From the NCBI GenBank assembly GCA_037442505.1, contig JBBIPZ010000004.1, forward strand, positions 44,872 through 108,871: DNA of 64,000 nucleotides, in the 5' to 3' direction. The DNA comes from JBBIPZ01 sp037442505 [NCBI: Deltaproteobacteria bacterium] (lineage in GTDB: Bacteria > CALINM01). Below the pieces are notes generated by a model. That model made no database searches. It was not told the origin of the DNA and worked only from the letters and a program-made list of their open reading frames with translations. Below, piece by piece: positions 8,476 through 18,460 of this stretch (position 1 is the stretch's first letter; every line of letters starts with the position of its first letter). The translations under genes and the position numbers were made by a program.

Positions 8476-9072
8476 CTATTTAAATGTAATCTTTACTTTA
8501 TCCGGTATAACTTTAACATTACCTGCCGGTGTAACAAGTTTAACGACAATTTCTTTTGCACCTTTCACTTCTCCTATCTGCTCAGTATATAAATACTCAA
8601 TATTTTCAAGGCTTTTGGCTTCACCTTTTACAACCACAAATTGAGGTTTAATCCTGTAACTAATGCTACCTTTATAATCTGCAATAACTCTCACCCTTTT
8701 TTCCACAAATGGCTTTATTTTAAAAGAAATTTTATCGGGTTGAATGCGTATAACCTCTATATTTCTTGGAAAATCTAACATTGAAGTAGTTATTGGCAAA
8801 GAATATTTTCCACTCTTATAGCCTTTTAATGAGATATCTAATTTGTTATCGTTTCTAATAAAATTAGAAACAATAGGTCTGGCTCCCTTTATCCAGACAG
8901 TTATATCTGATGTAGAAACATCATCAAGGTAAAATTCTTCGCTTACATTAGAGAAAAAAAGTGTTATTTTAATGGATGTTTCAACGCTTTCTTTTCCCTG
9001 CACATAAAACCATAAAGTTATCCCTAACAAAAGTGAAATCAGTTTTAAATAAAAATTTTGTGCTATCTTCAT
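8476..9072 (-). CDS. YbbR/CdaR-type regulator of the diadenylate cyclase
   Basis: A 198-aa protein with one N-terminal membrane helix (about 5-24, LKLISLLLGITLWFYVQG) and extracytoplasmic YbbR repeats (about 28-195). In Gram-positive bacteria the homologue CdaR modulates CdaA. It is shorter than CdaR of Bacillus and has about two repeats. It overlaps cdaA by 4 bp, so coupling is likely. Confidence 0.88.
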   Translation of the reverse strand: MKIAQNFYLKLISLLLGITLWFYVQGKESVETSIKITLFFSNVSEEFYLDDVSTSDITVWIKGARPIVSNFIRNDNKLDISLKGYKSGKYSLPITTSMLDFPRNIEVIRIQPDKISFKIKPFVEKRVRVIADYKGSISYRIKPQFVVVKGEAKSLENIEYLYTEQIGEVKGAKEIVVKLVTPAGNVKVIPDKVKITFK

Positions 9073-9842
9073 TTTTTTGCAACCTTTTTGCCTGCTAACA
9101 GCTTGTTCAAGAGTCTTTCTAAAACCTCTGTCTCTAACTTCATCGTTATCTTACCATCCACCGCTACTGAGATGCTGCCCGTCTCTTCAGATACAACCAC
9201 ACAAACCGCATCAGTCTCTTCGGTAATACCAATTGCCGCCCTATGTCTTGTCCCCAGACTCTTTGATAAATCTGTTCTTGTTGTTAGAGGTAAAAAACAA
9301 CCCGCCGCAACTATTAAACCATCTTTAATAACTACAGCTCCATCATGCAGCGGCGTCGCAGGATGAAAAATCGAAAGTATCAGCTCTTTCGTTATTTTTG
9401 CATTCAGGATTGTTGCATCTTCCATGTACTCTTTTAGCTCATCATCTCTCTGGAACACGATTATTGCTCCTATTTTACTCAATGACAGAGAGTTAATAGC
9501 CTTGATTATCTCATCAAACTTTTCTTCCTGTTTGCTTATTCTGGAAGTTTTCGGAATTGCACCTCTTCCCATTATCATCAAACCACGCCTGATTTCCGGT
9601 GTAAATATTATGACAAGTATAACGAAAATTGATGAGATGAAGTTGCTGAGTATCCAGTTAAGTGTAGAGAGCTGAAAAAAATCCGTTATAAAATAGGTAA
9701 CAAAAAGGAGCAGAGATATAGCTACAAGTATCTTAAGTGTTCTCGTTCCCTTTAAAAAAACAAGAATTTTGTATATCACAAAAGATATGACTGTAATGTC
9801 TAATAAATCTTGCCAGCGTAACGTATATAAAATGGTCTTCAT
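9069..9842 (-). CDS. cdaA: Membrane diadenylate cyclase (c-di-AMP synthase)
   Basis: A 257-aa CdaA-type enzyme. Three membrane helices (about 13-80) precede a DAC domain with the catalytic motifs LHDGAVVI and GTRHRAAIG. It makes c-di-AMP from two ATP. The presence of cdaA with ybbR and glmM in an LPS-bearing organism is less usual than in Firmicutes but known in several Gram-negative phyla. No c-di-AMP phosphodiesterase is seen in the window. Confidence 0.95.
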   Translation of the reverse strand: MKTILYTLRWQDLLDITVISFVIYKILVFLKGTRTLKILVAISLLLFVTYFITDFFQLSTLNWILSNFISSIFVILVIIFTPEIRRGLMIMGRGAIPKTSRISKQEEKFDEIIKAINSLSLSKIGAIIVFQRDDELKEYMEDATILNAKITKELILSIFHPATPLHDGAVVIKDGLIVAAGCFLPLTTRTDLSKSLGTRHRAAIGITEETDAVCVVVSEETGSISVAVDGKITMKLETEVLERLLNKLLAGKKVAKK

Positions 9843-9847
9843 ATTTT

Positions 9848-11059
9848 CTAAAATATATCTGCATTTTTTATCGCATCTGCTACCAGAACAGTATCTTTGG
9901 CCTTTTTTACATCATGAACTCTAACAATGTGTGCACCATTTAGTATGCCAATAGCAATGGCTGCCATCGTGCCATCATCTCTAAAAGCTGCATCTTTACC
10001 TGTAATTTTACCAATGAACGACTTTCTTGATGGGCCTATGAGAACAGGTAAACCAAAAACAGAAAACTCGACAAGATTTTTTATAATAGACAAATTATGT
10101 TCAAAAGCTTTGCCAAATCCAATACCGGGATCTACAACTATATTTTCTATGGGCACCCCTGCTTGAGTTGCAGTTGCTATCGAATTTGAAAGACTATTTA
10201 ACACCTCTTCCATAAAATCTTCGTAATTGGTATCTTTTTGCATATCCTTTGGTCTTCCACGTGTATGCATCACAACTAAACCTGCATTATGTTTGGCAAC
10301 AACATCTTTCATTCCATCATCAAAATTTAACCCACTTATATCATTAACAATATCTGCACCAGCTGATAATGCGGCATCTGCAGTGCTTGCTTTATATGTG
10401 TCAACCGAAATCAGTATATCTTTATTTCTCTTGCGTATCTCCTCTATAACTGGTATAACACGTCTTATTTCTTCCTCTTCAGGTATATAATCTGCTAACG
10501 GACGAGTAGATTCCCCACCAACATCAATAATATCTGCACCTTCATCAATCATTTCCATTGCCCTTTTTACGGCTCTTTCGGTATCCTGATACAATCCACC
10601 ATCTGAAAAAGAGTCGGGTGTTACGTTGAGTATTCCCATCAGAAGCGTCCTGTTACCCAATACAACTTCCCGATTTTTCACCTTCCAGACAAACTCTTTT
10701 TTTTCAATGTAGGCAAGTATTTCTTTAATTTCAGCGGAAAGCTTTTTCATCGAAAAAGGCTGCAGCAGCAACCTTCTGCAAAGCTCATAAAGCTGTTTGA
10801 CTGTCCCCATTACCAGTACATCAGTGCGCTCTATGGAACCAGTAAGAACTTCTCTTGCAACCGCAGCGTCTCCACCTATAGCAAGCATCTCTTGTTTAAG
10901 GATGTGTGCCTGAGGCAATTTGAGATTATGTATTTTTAAATTGACTGTTCTGGTTTTTCTAAACATCGCTGCTACGCCACCACGATCAGAACCTATCTTC
11001 TCGATCTGTGTCCTTGCCTCATAACACTTTGAAATATTGACTAGTCTGATATTAAACAA
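9848..11059 (-). CDS. folP: Dihydropteroate synthase with N-terminal extension
   Basis: A 403-aa protein. Residues about 135-400 are a full dihydropteroate synthase: [14 protein letters not shown], the DVGGESTRP loop, [13 protein letters not shown] and [10 protein letters not shown]. It condenses p-aminobenzoate with a pterin diphosphate in folate synthesis. The first 130 residues are an extra domain of unknown job, also seen on some folP genes of related Gram-negative anaerobes as far as I recall. The gene overlaps ftsH by 8 bp. Confidence 0.93.
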   Translation of the reverse strand: MFNIRLVNISKCYEARTQIEKIGSDRGGVAAMFRKTRTVNLKIHNLKLPQAHILKQEMLAIGGDAAVAREVLTGSIERTDVLVMGTVKQLYELCRRLLLQPFSMKKLSAEIKEILAYIEKKEFVWKVKNREVVLGNRTLLMGILNVTPDSFSDGGLYQDTERAVKRAMEMIDEGADIIDVGGESTRPLADYIPEEEEIRRVIPVIEEIRKRNKDILISVDTYKASTADAALSAGADIVNDISGLNFDDGMKDVVAKHNAGLVVMHTRGRPKDMQKDTNYEDFMEEVLNSLSNSIATATQAGVPIENIVVDPGIGFGKAFEHNLSIIKNLVEFSVFGLPVLIGPSRKSFIGKITGKDAAFRDDGTMAAIAIGILNGAHIVRVHDVKKAKDTVLVADAIKNADIF

Positions 11060-12845
11060 GCACTTCTCCTGAAAAAATTAGGTCTATATCTCTTGCATCA
11101 AGTGTTTCTTTTTTAAGCAAAGCTTCAACAAACTTTTCCAGCTTATCACTATTATCCATAAGTATTTTTTTTGCCATTTCATAGCTACTTTCTACAAAAC
11201 GTCTGATCTCTGCATCAATTTCAATTGCGGTTTTTTCACTATAATTTTTATGTTCAGCAAAGTCTCTGCCCAAAAATATATGCTCTCCTCTCTTGCCAAA
11301 GGTAACTGGTCCCAACTTTTCGCTCATCCCCCATTCACAAACCATCTTTCTTGCAAGCTCTGTAGCCCTCTCAAGGTCATTGCCAGCCCCTGTAGTCATC
11401 TCGTTAAGTGCAATCTCCTCCGCAGCCCTACCACCTAAAAGTATCGTCAGGTTATTGACAAGATATTCCTTAGTGTGATTATGTTTATCATCAATAGGAA
11501 GTAGCTGCGTTAAGCCTAAAGCCATACCCCGTGGGATAATCGAAACCTTGTGTATAGGATCAGCATTGGGCAACATCTTCGCAACAATAGCATGTCCGGC
11601 TTCGTGGTAAGCAGTCACCCTTTTTTCTTGCTCGCTTATCACCATACTCCTGCGTTCTGTACCCATCATAACTTTATCTTTAGCCATTTCAAAAGTCTTC
11701 ATATCAACTTCTGTCTTGTCCAGCCTCGCAGCAAGAAGCGCAGCTTCGTTTACCATATTTGCCAAATCCGCCCCCGAAAATCCAGGCGTCCCTCTTGCAA
11801 GCAATGCTAGATCTACGTCAGCGGCAAGAGGTATCTTGGCTGTGTGAACTTTTAATATCTGTTCTCTACCTTTTACATCTGGCTTTGGCACAACAACCTG
11901 TCTATCAAAACGGCCGGGTCTTAACAATGCCGGATCTAATATGTCGGGTCTATTTGTAGCAGCAACTACAATAATGCCAACATTTGGGTCAAAACCGTCC
12001 ATCTCAACCAAAAGCTGATTAAGTGTTTGCTCTCTCTCATCATGTCCTCCGCCCAGTCCAGCGCCTCTTTGTCTCCCGACAGCATCTATCTCGTCTATAA
12101 ATATGATACAGGGGGCATTTTTCTTTGCAGAATCAAAAAGGTCTCTTACACGAGACGCTCCAACACCAACAAACATCTCAACAAAGTCCGAACCTGATAT
12201 CGAAAAGAATGGCACGCCAGCCTCTCCTGAGATAGCTTTGGCGAGTAAAGTTTTGCCCGTTCCAGGTGAGCCAACAAGCAAAACCCCCTTTGGGATTTTT
12301 GCCCCCAGTCGTGTAAACTTCTTTGGGTCTTTTAAAAAATCTATAATCTCTTTTAGCTCTTCTTTAGCCTCGTCTATCCCCGCCACATCTGCGAATGTAA
12401 CCTTGTTCTTGCTGTCTGTCTGTGTCTTGAAGCGTGCCTTACCAAAAGACAGAGCCTTGCCCTGTCCCGCCTGCATCTGCCGCATAAAAAATATCCATAC
12501 TGCGATAAAAAGTATCATTGGCAGCCACGAAATCAACGCATTCTGCCAGAAACTCGTCTCTTCAGGTCTCACTTCCACCTTAATCCCCTTTTCACGCAGT
12601 ATTTTAAAAACTTCAGGATCGGGCGGAAGATATGTTCTAAATTCAGTCCCATCTTTATATTTGCCCGTAACTTTCTGGTTTTGAATTATCACAGAATCAA
12701 CTGTCCCCTTTTCTGCATCAAGCAAAAAATCACTATAAAGAATTTTGCTTACCTTAGCTGCTGGTTGATTAAAGTAGTTAAAAAGCAACATGAGTGTCAA
12801 TAATAGTAAAACCCATATTGCTAAAGTTCTAAAAGCATTGTTCAT
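11052..12845 (-). CDS. ftsH: ATP-dependent zinc metalloprotease FtsH
   Basis: A 597-aa inner-membrane protease. Two membrane helices (about 5-25 and 105-125) flank a periplasmic segment. They are followed by an AAA+ domain (Walker A GSPGTGKT, Walker [12 protein letters not shown], second region of homology [21 protein letters not shown]) and a peptidase domain with the zinc motif HEAGH. It degrades membrane and regulatory proteins. The ATG has an AGGAG site. It lies between tilS and folP. Confidence 0.97.
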   Translation of the reverse strand: MNNAFRTLAIWVLLLLTLMLLFNYFNQPAAKVSKILYSDFLLDAEKGTVDSVIIQNQKVTGKYKDGTEFRTYLPPDPEVFKILREKGIKVEVRPEETSFWQNALISWLPMILFIAVWIFFMRQMQAGQGKALSFGKARFKTQTDSKNKVTFADVAGIDEAKEELKEIIDFLKDPKKFTRLGAKIPKGVLLVGSPGTGKTLLAKAISGEAGVPFFSISGSDFVEMFVGVGASRVRDLFDSAKKNAPCIIFIDEIDAVGRQRGAGLGGGHDEREQTLNQLLVEMDGFDPNVGIIVVAATNRPDILDPALLRPGRFDRQVVVPKPDVKGREQILKVHTAKIPLAADVDLALLARGTPGFSGADLANMVNEAALLAARLDKTEVDMKTFEMAKDKVMMGTERRSMVISEQEKRVTAYHEAGHAIVAKMLPNADPIHKVSIIPRGMALGLTQLLPIDDKHNHTKEYLVNNLTILLGGRAAEEIALNEMTTGAGNDLERATELARKMVCEWGMSEKLGPVTFGKRGEHIFLGRDFAEHKNYSEKTAIEIDAEIRRFVESSYEMAKKILMDNSDKLEKFVEALLKKETLDARDIDLIFSGEVLV

Positions 12846-12863
12846 AAATACTCCTAAATTTAT

Positions 12864-12884
12864 TTACAAAAAGGCCCTTTGTAA
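12864..12884 (-). terminator. Weak hairpin between tilS and ftsH
   Basis: TTACAAA and TTTGTAA form a 7-bp stem around AAGGCCC. No clean U-tract follows and ftsH starts only about 20 bases on, so it is more likely an intercistronic stem than a true terminator. Confidence 0.2.
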
Positions 12885-12901
12885 GAAACAAAAACTTCAA
12901 C

Positions 12902-14257
12902 TTACTGATCTACCACCAAAAACCTGTTCATTATTTTACTATATAATTCACTTTCAAGAAAGTTTATTTTAAAAGTTAGTTTTGAATTTTTAAAAAAAGC
13001 TTCTTTTTTACCGCACAAAGGTGTGTAAATAACTCTGCCATCAAAAACTACCAAAGGCAGTAAACGTCTTAATACTTGAGGAACACCTTTGTCGTTATAC
13101 AGCTTCTTCAATTTCCTGCCATTGTAAAGATCACCCTCTCTAAAACCTCTAATAATAACTGATGATATGTCTCCTTTAACCATTTCAATTTCGAAATAGC
13201 CCAAACAAAAAGGCAACATATTTAACCCTTCTTTTGCAATAAATTCGTATGGTGGCACATCAAAACATTTTTTGCTCACAAAAATTATATCAGGAGATTT
13301 TATAATAACAACATCATGTGGGAACTGTTGTCTAAAATTTTCTTTTTTTATTGCATTTTCATAAAACATATTTATGTGAAAGGCATCTATGCCGTGGATG
13401 CTACCGGTAAACTGTTCGTATATAGATCGCAACACTTCTTTACAAATAAAAACGTTTAATTTTAAAATATCGCTGCTATAAATGCTGAAATCTTGCGTTT
13501 CAGCAATGAGAAATCTATTACACTGTTTTTTTGCCTCTTCATCAATATAATTGTTCAAATCCCGGCAAATTTGCGATAAAGATGTTAAATGATTTATAGC
13601 CTTTTTATTAACCCTATTTAGTTGTGGTAAAACATTATGTCGGATAATGTTTCTGTCATAACAGAGTTCATAATTTGAGCTATCTTCGAGATAAAAAATG
13701 GCATTTTCGTCTGCATAAGCTTTTATGTCAGATTTTTCTATAAAAAGTAGAGGGCGAATAAACCTATCTGACATAACATTCATACCACATAGCCCTCTAA
13801 AGCCTGTACCTCTTGCGATTCTGTATATCAATGTCTCTGCCTGATCATTGAGGTTATGTCCCAAAGCGATTTTATTAGCTCCTGTTTTTTTTGCCACTTT
13901 AGTCAAAACAATCTTTCTGACTTCCCTGCCACACTCTTCTATGCTCATTTTCCATCTTTTTGAAAGGCTTTTAATGTTAGACGAGACTACAAAAAGTTTT
14001 AAATCATATCTTTTCTTAATTTCTGCAGCAAGCCTTTCTGCATCGTTTCCCGACTCTTCTCTTATCAGGTGGTTTATGTGGACAGGTATAATTTCTATTC
14101 CAAAGGCATCTTTGACACGATAAAGACAGTCTAACAGCGTCATAGAATCAGAGCCACCAGAACAACCAACAACAATCTTTTTGTCAATACCATATTCGAT
14201 TAGTTTGTGTTGTCTGATACAGTCTATAAAGGCTTTGATTAGTTTACTTTGCTCCAT
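12902..14257 (-). CDS. tilS: tRNA(Ile)-lysidine synthase
   Basis: The product (451 aa from the ATG at 14257) has the N-type PP-loop VGCSGGSDSMTLLD, the HNLNDQAETLIYRI segment and a C-terminal TilS domain (RGFREGDLYNGRKLKKLYNDKGVP). It makes lysidine at C34 of the minor tRNA-Ile. The open frame continues upstream to a TTG at 14290, but the ATG gives the usual TilS N-terminus. Either start overlaps the 3' end of the upstream gene. Confidence 0.93.
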   Translation of the reverse strand: MEQSKLIKAFIDCIRQHKLIEYGIDKKIVVGCSGGSDSMTLLDCLYRVKDAFGIEIIPVHINHLIREESGNDAERLAAEIKKRYDLKLFVVSSNIKSLSKRWKMSIEECGREVRKIVLTKVAKKTGANKIALGHNLNDQAETLIYRIARGTGFRGLCGMNVMSDRFIRPLLFIEKSDIKAYADENAIFYLEDSSNYELCYDRNIIRHNVLPQLNRVNKKAINHLTSLSQICRDLNNYIDEEAKKQCNRFLIAETQDFSIYSSDILKLNVFICKEVLRSIYEQFTGSIHGIDAFHINMFYENAIKKENFRQQFPHDVVIIKSPDIIFVSKKCFDVPPYEFIAKEGLNMLPFCLGYFEIEMVKGDISSVIIRGFREGDLYNGRKLKKLYNDKGVPQVLRRLLPLVVFDGRVIYTPLCGKKEAFFKNSKLTFKINFLESELYSKIMNRFLVVDQ

Positions 14258-15986
14258 GTTTTGAAAGATAAGCCCTTTCGAGCTCTTCAATATAAAATCT
14301 ATCCATTCCGCTATTGGCTATGAAATCTTCCTTAAGCTTCTTTTCTTTGTCATCAGATATGCGTGGTAAAATCTGAGTGATAAAAAACACTTCTTTCTTG
14401 ATATGCCAGAATATATCTTGCCATAACTGCTTAGAAATATAAATGTCTGATCCCATTTCATCCCTTACTTTTTCTTCAACCTTTGAGATGTAGTAATCCA
14501 TTTCCATTTCCTTTTCACCCCAAAGAGAAAAGACTTCCCAAAATTCATTTTTAATAATCTTAATCGCTTTATAGAAAATCACTTCATCAGTCATAAAACT
14601 TTTTAATGCATAATAACTCGGTATAAGCATGCTTTCATCCATGCTTATGAGCGGTATTTGATTTTCAAGAAAACTGATCCTTTTTCTGCCAAAAGAGGTT
14701 AAATAAGGGTCATCATAAACGTCTGCAAAAAAGAGTTCGTAAAACAATCTTTTTTTCAGCCCTTCGAAAATACTGTAGTTATTGGTCAGGCTCCTTAGAT
14801 GGTTCTCAGTAATATTAAACTCCGGAACAAAAGCAATTTTTGTTATTAACTGATGGGTAGCATCAAATCTATCAAAATATGTGATAATCGTGTTAAAACC
14901 TTCAAGAAGCTTTATATCGCCATCTTTCGAAACTTTCTCGTCAATCAGCCTGCCCACATCTAAAAAATACTGCTCAAAATTCATGTCGCGCGACCTTAGA
15001 GAATCTTTTTTTGCAAAGATAATCTTTATTAAGTCGTCTTCAGATATTTCTCCTGTCTCCATAAATTTAGAAAGCAATGTCTGGATATCTTTTGGCTGAC
15101 TTTCTACCTCTGGAATTGCAAAGCTTCTTTCTAAATTATCAAGGATACTCGCTGGAATCCCGTTTCTTATAAGCACAAGCCTTAATTTTTGAAGACGCGC
15201 TTCTTCAAATTCCAGTCCTTTAAATCTGTTAATTAATACAGAAACATACTCATTAACAAGATTTTGATTTTCCTCTTTAAGATAGGCACTTTCTACCCTT
15301 ATCCTCTCCAGCTGGTAAGTATCAACCTTGCTTTCCAGATCCTTGATGCGTTTTTGTTCGGTTTCTGTCAATTCGCCTTTTAACATCAATTGCCATAACT
15401 CTTTAACCAAACCATCATATAACTTTAACATAATTACAAGATTATCTGGCTTACCAAGGCTCTTAAAGATAAGTTCAAGAAGCTCTTCGTCCTTTTCCTC
15501 TTCTACTAACGGAGTCCGTTTTAGTAATCTTCCTGTCTTTTTTAAAATTTCTTCCTGCTTTTTCCCTATATCTCTATTATCATCGCCGCCTAAAACGATA
15601 AAATAATAATTGGTAAGGGCACTTCCTCCATTGAAAATATTAACATAACTGTCACTGCCACTTATATTGTCAGTAAATTCAATAACATCTTGACCTTTTT
15701 GTGTGGCGCCAAACATTACCAACCTATTTTTTACCTCTAACTTGATTAAATCCTTAAATGGTCTATCAACACCAAACATATATTTACAGAAGCTGCCACC
15801 CAAGCCTTTGTAAGTAAGTCCTTTTTTATTGAGAGAAAAACCAAAGCCTTTAGAAAAAAACCTTTCTACATTATCTTCTTTGTTGTAAGCATAAAATGCC
15901 CTGTCATGTACGTTATGACCGTAAGCTAAAAAAACGTAGCGGATACGCTCGTCTACCTGCCCATGAAAGATGATTTTTTTAAGCAT
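14244..15986 (-). CDS. Uncharacterised 580-aa protein upstream of tilS-ftsH
   Basis: I do not recognise the function. The N-terminal 130 residues look like a beta-rich domain (LVMFGATQKGQDVIEFTD, INGG-type loops). A charged helical region with heptad-like Leu/Lys/Glu pattern follows (about 150-260), then a long mixed alpha-helical domain rich in aromatic and acidic residues. No signal peptide, membrane helix, Cys cluster or nucleotide motif is visible, so it is probably cytosolic. It may belong to a conserved delta/anaerobe family of about this length found next to tilS; that is from memory and unverified. The gene heads the tilS-ftsH-folP run and lacks a ribosome site. Confidence 0.6.
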   Translation of the reverse strand: MLKKIIFHGQVDERIRYVFLAYGHNVHDRAFYAYNKEDNVERFFSKGFGFSLNKKGLTYKGLGGSFCKYMFGVDRPFKDLIKLEVKNRLVMFGATQKGQDVIEFTDNISGSDSYVNIFNGGSALTNYYFIVLGGDDNRDIGKKQEEILKKTGRLLKRTPLVEEEKDEELLELIFKSLGKPDNLVIMLKLYDGLVKELWQLMLKGELTETEQKRIKDLESKVDTYQLERIRVESAYLKEENQNLVNEYVSVLINRFKGLEFEEARLQKLRLVLIRNGIPASILDNLERSFAIPEVESQPKDIQTLLSKFMETGEISEDDLIKIIFAKKDSLRSRDMNFEQYFLDVGRLIDEKVSKDGDIKLLEGFNTIITYFDRFDATHQLITKIAFVPEFNITENHLRSLTNNYSIFEGLKKRLFYELFFADVYDDPYLTSFGRKRISFLENQIPLISMDESMLIPSYYALKSFMTDEVIFYKAIKIIKNEFWEVFSLWGEKEMEMDYYISKVEEKVRDEMGSDIYISKQLWQDIFWHIKKEVFFITQILPRISDDKEKKLKEDFIANSGMDRFYIEELERAYLSKHGAK

Positions 15987-15992
15987 ACAAAA

Positions 15993-16021
15993 ATTTTACA
16001 TTTAAGCATACTTTAAGGCAA
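15993..16021 (-). promoter_or_regulatory. Candidate leaderless promoter for the 580-aa gene
   Basis: TTGCCT, 17 bases, TAAAAT on the minus strand. The -10 ends 6 bases before the ATG at 15986, so the mRNA would start at the start codon. No Shine-Dalgarno site is present. Confidence 0.4.
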
Positions 16022-16072
16022 TAAAATAACGTTGGGAAGTTTGAAAAAGGTCTCTTACTCTGGGATACAGGC

Positions 16073-16085
16073 CAACCAATGGTTG
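16073..16085. promoter_or_regulatory. Perfect dyad CAACCA-A-TGGTTG
   Basis: A 6-bp inverted repeat with a one-base centre lies just downstream of the alternative promoter at 16097..16125. It could be an operator or a small mRNA stem. No regulator is identified. Confidence 0.3.
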
Positions 16086-16096
16086 TAAGTTATTAT

Positions 16097-16125
16097 TTTA
16101 TAAAAATCTTTTAAATTAGTTTCAA
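16097..16125 (-). promoter_or_regulatory. Alternative sigma-70-type promoter for the 580-aa gene
   Basis: TTGAAA, 17 bases, TATAAA on the minus strand. It would give a leader of about 100 bases. It is a better consensus match than the nearer candidate, but the leader would still have no ribosome site at the ATG. Confidence 0.4.
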
Positions 16126-16170
16126 AGATTTCAGAAACATTTGCAGGATTTTACAAAGTTTTAGATGATA

Positions 16171-17301
16171 TCACTTTTTTTCAATCAATCTGTATAAAGT
16201 GATTTTCTCCCTATTTTTGTCGGTAAAGATAAACGTTCTGTTATCACCACCCCAAAAAAGTTCACCAAACATTTTTTTCTCTATATTCATACTCGCTAAC
16301 TGCCTTGGATTACGATTTAATTCAAAAATTTCAAAGCTTTCCTGCTCTGATAATCTTGCCAGAAGGTTACCAGAAGGTGAAACCACCATCTCTTTTCTTA
16401 AATCAAAAAAATCTTTCATAAAATTAAAGTGAGAACGAATATCTGCTTTACTTTCTATATAGCCACGCTCCTTTAGCGTCATATATACCACGTTGTCATC
16501 ATTCAGAAAGTCTGCAAATTCGATAAAAAGCCTTTCATCAGTAATCCTGGAGTAAGATAGAGAAGGCAGTTGAAGTAGTATTATTGTCTTGTGATCTCCA
16601 GACATCAGTATTTTGTCTTCACTTTCATTAATGCTAAACGAACTTATAAAATTAAGCGGCACTTTAACCTTATTTTTCTCGAGATAGCTACTTTTTAAAT
16701 CCTGCAAAAACGAAAAAAAGGGTATTTTAAATTGTTGGATATAATAAACAATGTTGCCTTCATAAACAACTACCAAACCACCGTTTTTGAGGGTTTTAAT
16801 AAATTTAATAGGTTTTTTTAAAAACCTGAGCTTTCCTTCATACACTTTTGATTTAATATCAAATACATGTATATCCCCATCTGTATCAACAATAAACAGC
16901 CTTTCTCCATTAACATCCGTTGTAGCAATGGACACAGTAATATTTTTTAGACCTGAACTCCATAAAAACTGGGGAATAAGCATCTTTTTTGCTACATCTT
17001 TTTGAACTACATCGTTTTCAGCATTTTGCCAATTAACAACATTAAATTTGTCTTTAAAATATATGTCGCCTACAGGAAAAAAAACATCGCTTTTAACAGA
17101 AAAGGCTTTAAGTGAATCTCCATTATATAACAAAACATTTTTTGTATCTTTAGTAACCCATATCTTGCCTCGCTCAAAATCACCAAGTGGTACCACTTCT
17201 TTGCTTTCTAAGTTAATAAGTTTAAGGGAAACAAGTGCCTGTGCATTCAGCAGGGCTGGAATAAAAAACAAAAACAAAAATAAAAAGCCTTTTTTTAACA
17301 T
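16171..17301 (-). CDS. Exported protein with propeller-like repeats, function unknown
   Basis: A 376-aa protein from the ATG at 17301 (a TTG lies just before it). The N-terminus MLKKGFLFLFLFFIPALLNAQA is a clear signal peptide. The mature part is a run of beta-strand segments with repeated patterns such as 'ERLFIVDTDGDIHVFDI', 'EDKILMSGDHKTIILLQL' and 'GNLLARLSEQESFEIFEL', as in WD40/TolB-like beta propellers. It is likely periplasmic or surface-exposed and may scaffold a partner. It lies after the glycosyltransferase block but has its own promoter. Confidence 0.65.
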   Translation of the reverse strand: MLKKGFLFLFLFFIPALLNAQALVSLKLINLESKEVVPLGDFERGKIWVTKDTKNVLLYNGDSLKAFSVKSDVFFPVGDIYFKDKFNVVNWQNAENDVVQKDVAKKMLIPQFLWSSGLKNITVSIATTDVNGERLFIVDTDGDIHVFDIKSKVYEGKLRFLKKPIKFIKTLKNGGLVVVYEGNIVYYIQQFKIPFFSFLQDLKSSYLEKNKVKVPLNFISSFSINESEDKILMSGDHKTIILLQLPSLSYSRITDERLFIEFADFLNDDNVVYMTLKERGYIESKADIRSHFNFMKDFFDLRKEMVVSPSGNLLARLSEQESFEIFELNRNPRQLASMNIEKKMFGELFWGGDNRTFIFTDKNREKITLYRLIEKK

Positions 17302-17307
17302 CAATTT

Positions 17308-17336
17308 ATGATATTTAATTAAGATTTTTTTTTCAA
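17308..17336 (-). promoter_or_regulatory. Leaderless promoter for the propeller-like gene
   Basis: TTGAAA, exactly 17 bases, TATCAT on the minus strand. The predicted start point coincides with the ATG at 17301 and no ribosome site exists. The -35 overlaps the stop codon of the upstream glycosyltransferase. Confidence 0.5.
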
Positions 17337-18460
17337 TAAAGTTTTAGTTTTTCATAAATTTTTATTGTGTTTTTTATAGAGTTTTCTACAGTATATCTAT
17401 CAACTGTTTCGTAGCCATTTTGAATTAATCTTTCCCTTGTAACGGGATTAAGAAGTTTTTTAATCTTTTCTGCTATATCTTTAACATCGAAAGGATTACA
17501 CAAATAGCCATTCTCTCCGTTTTTTACAAACTCTTTTGTTCCACCATTTTCTGTACCAATTACAGGAACACCACAAGCCATAGCTTCAAGATAAACCAGC
17601 CCAAAAGCCTCAACAAACGAAGGCATCGCAAATATATGGCTACTCATTAAAAATGATGGGATATTTTGCGGTGGCAGATATCCATAAAAATGAACAACAT
17701 CGTTGCAACCTAACTCTTTCAACCTGTGTCTTATCTCTGCCTCATTTTTGTCACGTCCTGCAACTATCAGCTTTATGTTTATCCCTTCTTTATGTAAATG
17801 TTTAACAGCCTGAGCAAGTGGTACCAACCCTTTTCTTTGAAAGTTTCCACCAATAAAGCTTACCACAAAAGGTTCTGTTAACTGCCTGTTATTTTCAAGT
17901 TTTTTTAATGGGGCACCTATATAAACTTTCTCTATATTTCCCTTTTTTACATCAAAAAAGTCAGACAATCTTTCTCGAACAAAGTCTGTATTAGAAATCA
18001 GGCACTCGAACTTTTTGTAACACTTTTTCTCCATTTTATACAAAAGATAGTAATAAACAAGTCTCTTTTTCCAGTCAACAAAGTGGTCTTTCAATAGTTT
18101 TTGAGACTGCAGGTCAAAACTATATGTATCGTGAACAGAACCTATAAAAGTGATACCTTTAGCCTTTTTTACAAGCAAAGCCTCTCTTGCATCTAAAAAA
18201 TGAGCCACTTTTATTTTATTTTTCATAGATGACAACACATTGCCAAAAGCCACAGAATTTGATAGCCACCTGTTAGGTGATGGATCATACTTGTTAATTG
18301 GCGTTTTTATAAAATAAGGGGGGGCATGCTGACAATCTGGACTAACTACACAAAAATTTACGTTTGCTTCCTTTAAGCCATTTACAAGAAGCTTTGCATA
18401 TGTTCCAACACCACTATACACATTATCGTAAGTAGATGTTAGCAACACTAAATCTATCAT
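17333..18460 (-). CDS. GT4-family glycosyltransferase
   Basis: A 375-aa GT-B fold transferase. The C-terminal half has the family pattern: GGNFQRKGL (donor loop), VHFYGYLPPQNIPSFL, then EAFGLVYLEAMACGVPVIGTENGGTKEFV with the E-x7-E motif. The N-terminus has the acceptor-side 'SGVGTYAKLLVNGL'. It should add a sugar from an NDP-sugar to an envelope glycan; the sugar cannot be predicted. It overlaps the previous transferase gene by 4 bp. Confidence 0.9.
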   Translation of the reverse strand: MIDLVLLTSTYDNVYSGVGTYAKLLVNGLKEANVNFCVVSPDCQHAPPYFIKTPINKYDPSPNRWLSNSVAFGNVLSSMKNKIKVAHFLDAREALLVKKAKGITFIGSVHDTYSFDLQSQKLLKDHFVDWKKRLVYYYLLYKMEKKCYKKFECLISNTDFVRERLSDFFDVKKGNIEKVYIGAPLKKLENNRQLTEPFVVSFIGGNFQRKGLVPLAQAVKHLHKEGINIKLIVAGRDKNEAEIRHRLKELGCNDVVHFYGYLPPQNIPSFLMSSHIFAMPSFVEAFGLVYLEAMACGVPVIGTENGGTKEFVKNGENGYLCNPFDVKDIAEKIKKLLNPVTRERLIQNGYETVDRYTVENSIKNTIKIYEKLKLY

